Positions 61,500 to 64,000 of a DNA stretch of 64,000 nucleotides are shown in pieces. Under the pieces are notes generated by a model that saw only the letters and a list, made by a program, of their open reading frames with translations, did no database searches and had not been told where the DNA came from. The stretch comes from Salminus brasiliensis (taxonomy: Eukaryota; Chordata; Actinopteri; Characiformes; Bryconidae), in the NCBI RefSeq assembly GCF_030463535.1, contig NC_132878.1:90002507-90066506 (forward strand), given 5' to 3'. The position numbers and the translations under genes were made by a program. Position 1 is the stretch's first letter. Each line of letters starts with the position of its first letter.

Positions 61500-62050
61500 C
61501 TTGTCTAGTCCCTTTAAAGAAACCCTGCCACTAGAATAAGACACTCTGGAGCAGATAAACATAAAACTATTGGCACCATTTTGCCTAATGCCAGGCATGA
61601 GCTGGAAAGGTATAAAGCCCCCCATGACTGAGCTATGGAACAGTGCAACTATGCTGTCTGGAATGACGCATGGTGCTTCATCCAGTACTTTTGAAATGGG
61701 TTGGAGATGTGGTGGGGTGGTGATCATCCAGCATCCCGACCTCACTAATGCTCTTGTCGCTGAATGCAATCAAGTCCTCCATCTATTTATTTTTAAGTCC
61801 CCTATACTAACCCTGTTCTCGTACAGAAGGTTTGCTGGGCTGTTCACCCTACTCACCCTACCCGCTGCCGGGTCCGTTTCCCTTCATTTTACTAAGTACT
61901 GAAACAACTGAGGCCAACAAAACAAAGGCAGCTAAATAGCTGCACTAGGCCACTTTAATGACCAAAAATTCATCATAATACAGTAACAAAATACTAATTA
62001 TTTTATTTAAAGCAAAAAAAAAAAAGAAAGACAACAAGGCTACTGTACAA
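59655..62050. other. Intergenic DNA between sulfotransferase copy C and tmem147
   Basis: The first 650 bp is homologous to the upstream flanks of copies A and B. 61376-61785 is a transposon of the TATTGGGACACC family. A (CA)n lies at 61467-61494. No gene seen. Confidence 0.5.
61376..61785. mobile_element. TATTGGGACACC-family transposon, longest copy
   Basis: Contains TATGTCCAAATGTTCATAGA near the left end, AGATAAACATAAAACTATTG, TTTTGCCTAATGCCAGGCAT, GAAAGGTATAAAGCCCCCCA, GGTGCTTCATCCAGTACTTT, GGTGATCATCCAGCATCCCG and TCACTAATGCTCTTGTCGCT. A CA repeat interrupts it at 61467-61494. The right terminal repeat is missing. Confidence 0.7.
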
Positions 62051-62056
62051 TGTTAA

Positions 62057-62062
62057 TTTATT
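62057..62062 (-). terminator. Polyadenylation signal of tmem147
   Basis: AATAAA on the minus strand within AACAATAAATTAAC, about 140 nt after the stop codon at 62199. Confidence 0.55.
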
Positions 62063-62198
62063 GTTTTGACACACATAAAAATACAACAGACATATTAGCA
62101 AGGCTGGCTGGCCCCATTTGTTTGACAAAATGTCCTATGTGGCATTGTGGGTATTTTTCCTCCAAAATACCTGAATGTGTAGCAACATAAGAAAAGCA

Positions 62199-63319
62199 TC
62201 AGTTGCTGTGAACCAATGTGATGAAGAGGAAGAGAGAACAGAGGGAGATGGCACCAGTGAGCACCGCCTTCACCAATAGAGCCGTCCAGCTTCCCAGGAG
62301 AAACACATGAACAAACAGTCTAGAGAGAAGGAATACACACACCATTTGTTGACTTTCTCTCCATTGAACAAAGCCACACCCCTGTCCTGCCCCTCTCTAA
62401 GAACACCAATGAGAGCAGTAGCCATTAAACAATAAAATAAAATACAAAAATAAACAAATAAAGGAAGAAAATAGTTTTTTGGTAGTTTTTTTTGGCTTTC
62501 CTAGAACTGTATCTACACACTTAACCCACAGCGGTGCACCACACATACACTTCTCGCAAAGGAAATGAAGGTGGCTTTCTGAAGAAAAAACATTTGGCTG
62601 ATTTACACAATTTCTTTCTTAACACAGATGTGGTCAATTAGCCAAGAGATGTGTGATGTCCAAATGTTGCTCATTTAGTTTAGAGCTGAAGCTGCAATAA
62701 TAGTGGTGCTAACAAAAAGTCAATGGTCTCAGTCAATGGTCATTCAAAATATCGCTCACAAATACAAGCCCACACTTTATTCATACTGTTCATCCATGTC
62801 ACATGTTATTGTGCCCTTATAAAGGCCTGTACAGTACAATACAAGAACACTGTACTGTGCACTTATTACAAATATTATTTAAATTGATATTATTAATATG
62901 GCACAAGATTAATCTGAAATATGAGGTACTCACTCCATCAGGAAGGCCTTGTACACACACAGCCCCAGCAGTACAGTTACAGGCAAGCGGAAGCTTTTGG
63001 GAAGGTCATATCGTGTGAACATCCAAACTACTGCAGCCATAGCAATGTAGTGAACCTGTAAAAGCAAAGAAATGAAAGCACCTCAAACACCACACATAGA
63101 AAATAGCACAATCAAGCCTGGCTGACTGCCTCCATTCTTTAGGTAATAGCACTGTTTAGTATCTGTATTACCATTAAAGCCTCATTTCTATCTTAACGAA
63201 AAAGGTAAGCACACAGACAAATGTATGTTCTCACCAAACTGATGTTGGAATCAAAGCTCATTTGGATGTATTTCCAATCAAATTCAATTCCTCGAGCCCC
63301 CACCCACAAAGGAATGCAC
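62199..63319 (-). CDS. tmem147: TMEM147, 3' three exons (5' part beyond the window)
   Basis: Multi-pass ER membrane protein; in mammals TMEM147 associates with Nicalin/NOMO in the ER translocon back-of-Sec61 complex. Exons: 63319-63235 (85 nt), 63055-62934 (122 nt), 62319-62199 (121 nt to the TGA), all in phase with GT-AG borders. The first encodes [20 protein letters not shown] and SFDSNISL, which agrees with the mammalian protein as I recall it. Then [34 protein letters not shown] and a last hydrophobic segment [20 protein letters not shown], ending ITLVHSN. About 108 of the usual 224 or so residues are present; upstream exons should lie past 64000. It is upstream of, and in the same direction as, the sulfotransferases. 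Confidence 0.93.
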
Positions 63320-63582
63320 CTGTTGACATGAAATTACATATTCATGTTAAAACAAACTGCAGTAAAAAATATAAAGAATAATGATTATTTAATAACCATA
63401 CTAAACTACTAAATGAGTTTTAAACATCAAATTAATATCATGATCCTTGTTCCAAAACAGACATTTAATCATTGCAATCAACAGTTCAGTGTGATCACTA
63501 TTAAATTTTACTTTAAACACAAGCAACTCAACTTAAAAAACAAAGTAACCTGACCAAAACATTATAATTTTATATATTAAAA

Positions 63583-63607
63583 TAATAATAATAATAATAA
63601 TAATAAT
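63583..63607. repeat. (AAT)n microsatellite
   Basis: About eight AAT units in the tmem147 intron, followed by an A run. Confidence 0.85.
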
Positions 63608-64000
63608 TAAAAAAAAAGGGAAAGTAGTCATGGATGCAAAGCACTGAAAGCGGTTTGGATACTAACAGCTCCCCCTAGGGGAGCAGTCTGTATAACAATG
63701 ATACAAAAAGTCAGATATGAGATGCTTCGCACCCACAACTTCAAACAAATTACAAGGTACAGCTGAAACAAAAGTCCTGGAAATCCCTGGGTCTAATATT
63801 AATATGTATGTACTATTAGATCAACGCCAAGTAGAAATGCTTCACAACGACTTGGAATAAAATCGCTAAATTCAACTCAATAAGTTAATGTTTCTTCTCC
63901 TGTAAAATTGGCACTTTGGCGACACCTTATGCAGTTGCATGCAAAAGTATAGACACCCATTGCCACTCTTTATTTTACCATTCTTAGTGGAAATAATTGA

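Overview
The window is vertebrate nuclear DNA, and the content points to a ray-finned (teleost) fish. Genes are split by GT-AG introns. Several distinct Tc1-like DNA transposon families are present, together with L2-type LINE pieces, tRNA-derived SINEs and many long AT, CA, GATA and TAA microsatellites. The mix of repeats I recognise suggests an ostariophysan such as a tetra, electric fish or catfish, but that is an inference from memory of repeat families. There is no bacterial operon, CRISPR array or rRNA gene.

Layout. (1) 1-6640, minus strand: the 5' part of an NCAM-like immunoglobulin-superfamily adhesion gene. Eleven in-phase exons give a signal peptide, four Ig domains and one fibronectin type III domain; the 3' part lies before position 1. 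A TATA box sits about 120 bp upstream of the ATG. (2) 6640-34800: a long intergenic region with no host gene I can support. It holds a 5'-truncated, frameshifted L2-type LINE (14.6-16.4 kb), a LINE 3' end with a nested insertion (21.3-21.8 kb), two deletion derivatives of one Tc1-like family (9.3 and 23.0 kb), fragments of three other DNA-transposon families, SINEs, a 31-bp minisatellite, a 23-base C tract and a few GC-richer patches that could be regulatory. (3) 34845-60300, minus strand: three tandem paralogous cytosolic sulfotransferase genes of SULT2 type (A, B, C). Each has six coding exons with the classic SULT sizes (139, 209, 127, 95, 181 and 116 nt). Copy A carries an intact Tc1-like transposon in intron 1. 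Copy B carries a different, decayed Tc1-like element in intron 2 and a 6-nt shortening at an exon end. Copy C has two candidate first coding exons. (4) 62050-64000, minus strand: the 3' three exons of tmem147.

Relations. The sulfotransferases and tmem147 share one orientation, with the tmem147 3' end facing the promoter of copy C. A decayed copy of the penultimate tmem147 exon lies upstream of sulfotransferase copy A, and intron-like tmem147 sequence recurs between copies. The repeated unit therefore appears to have been 'sulfotransferase plus the 3' part of tmem147'. Exons 2-4 are most alike between A and C, while exons 5-6 are most alike between A and B, a mosaic that suggests gene conversion. 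All homology statements come from reading the sequence by eye; no alignment or database search was run.
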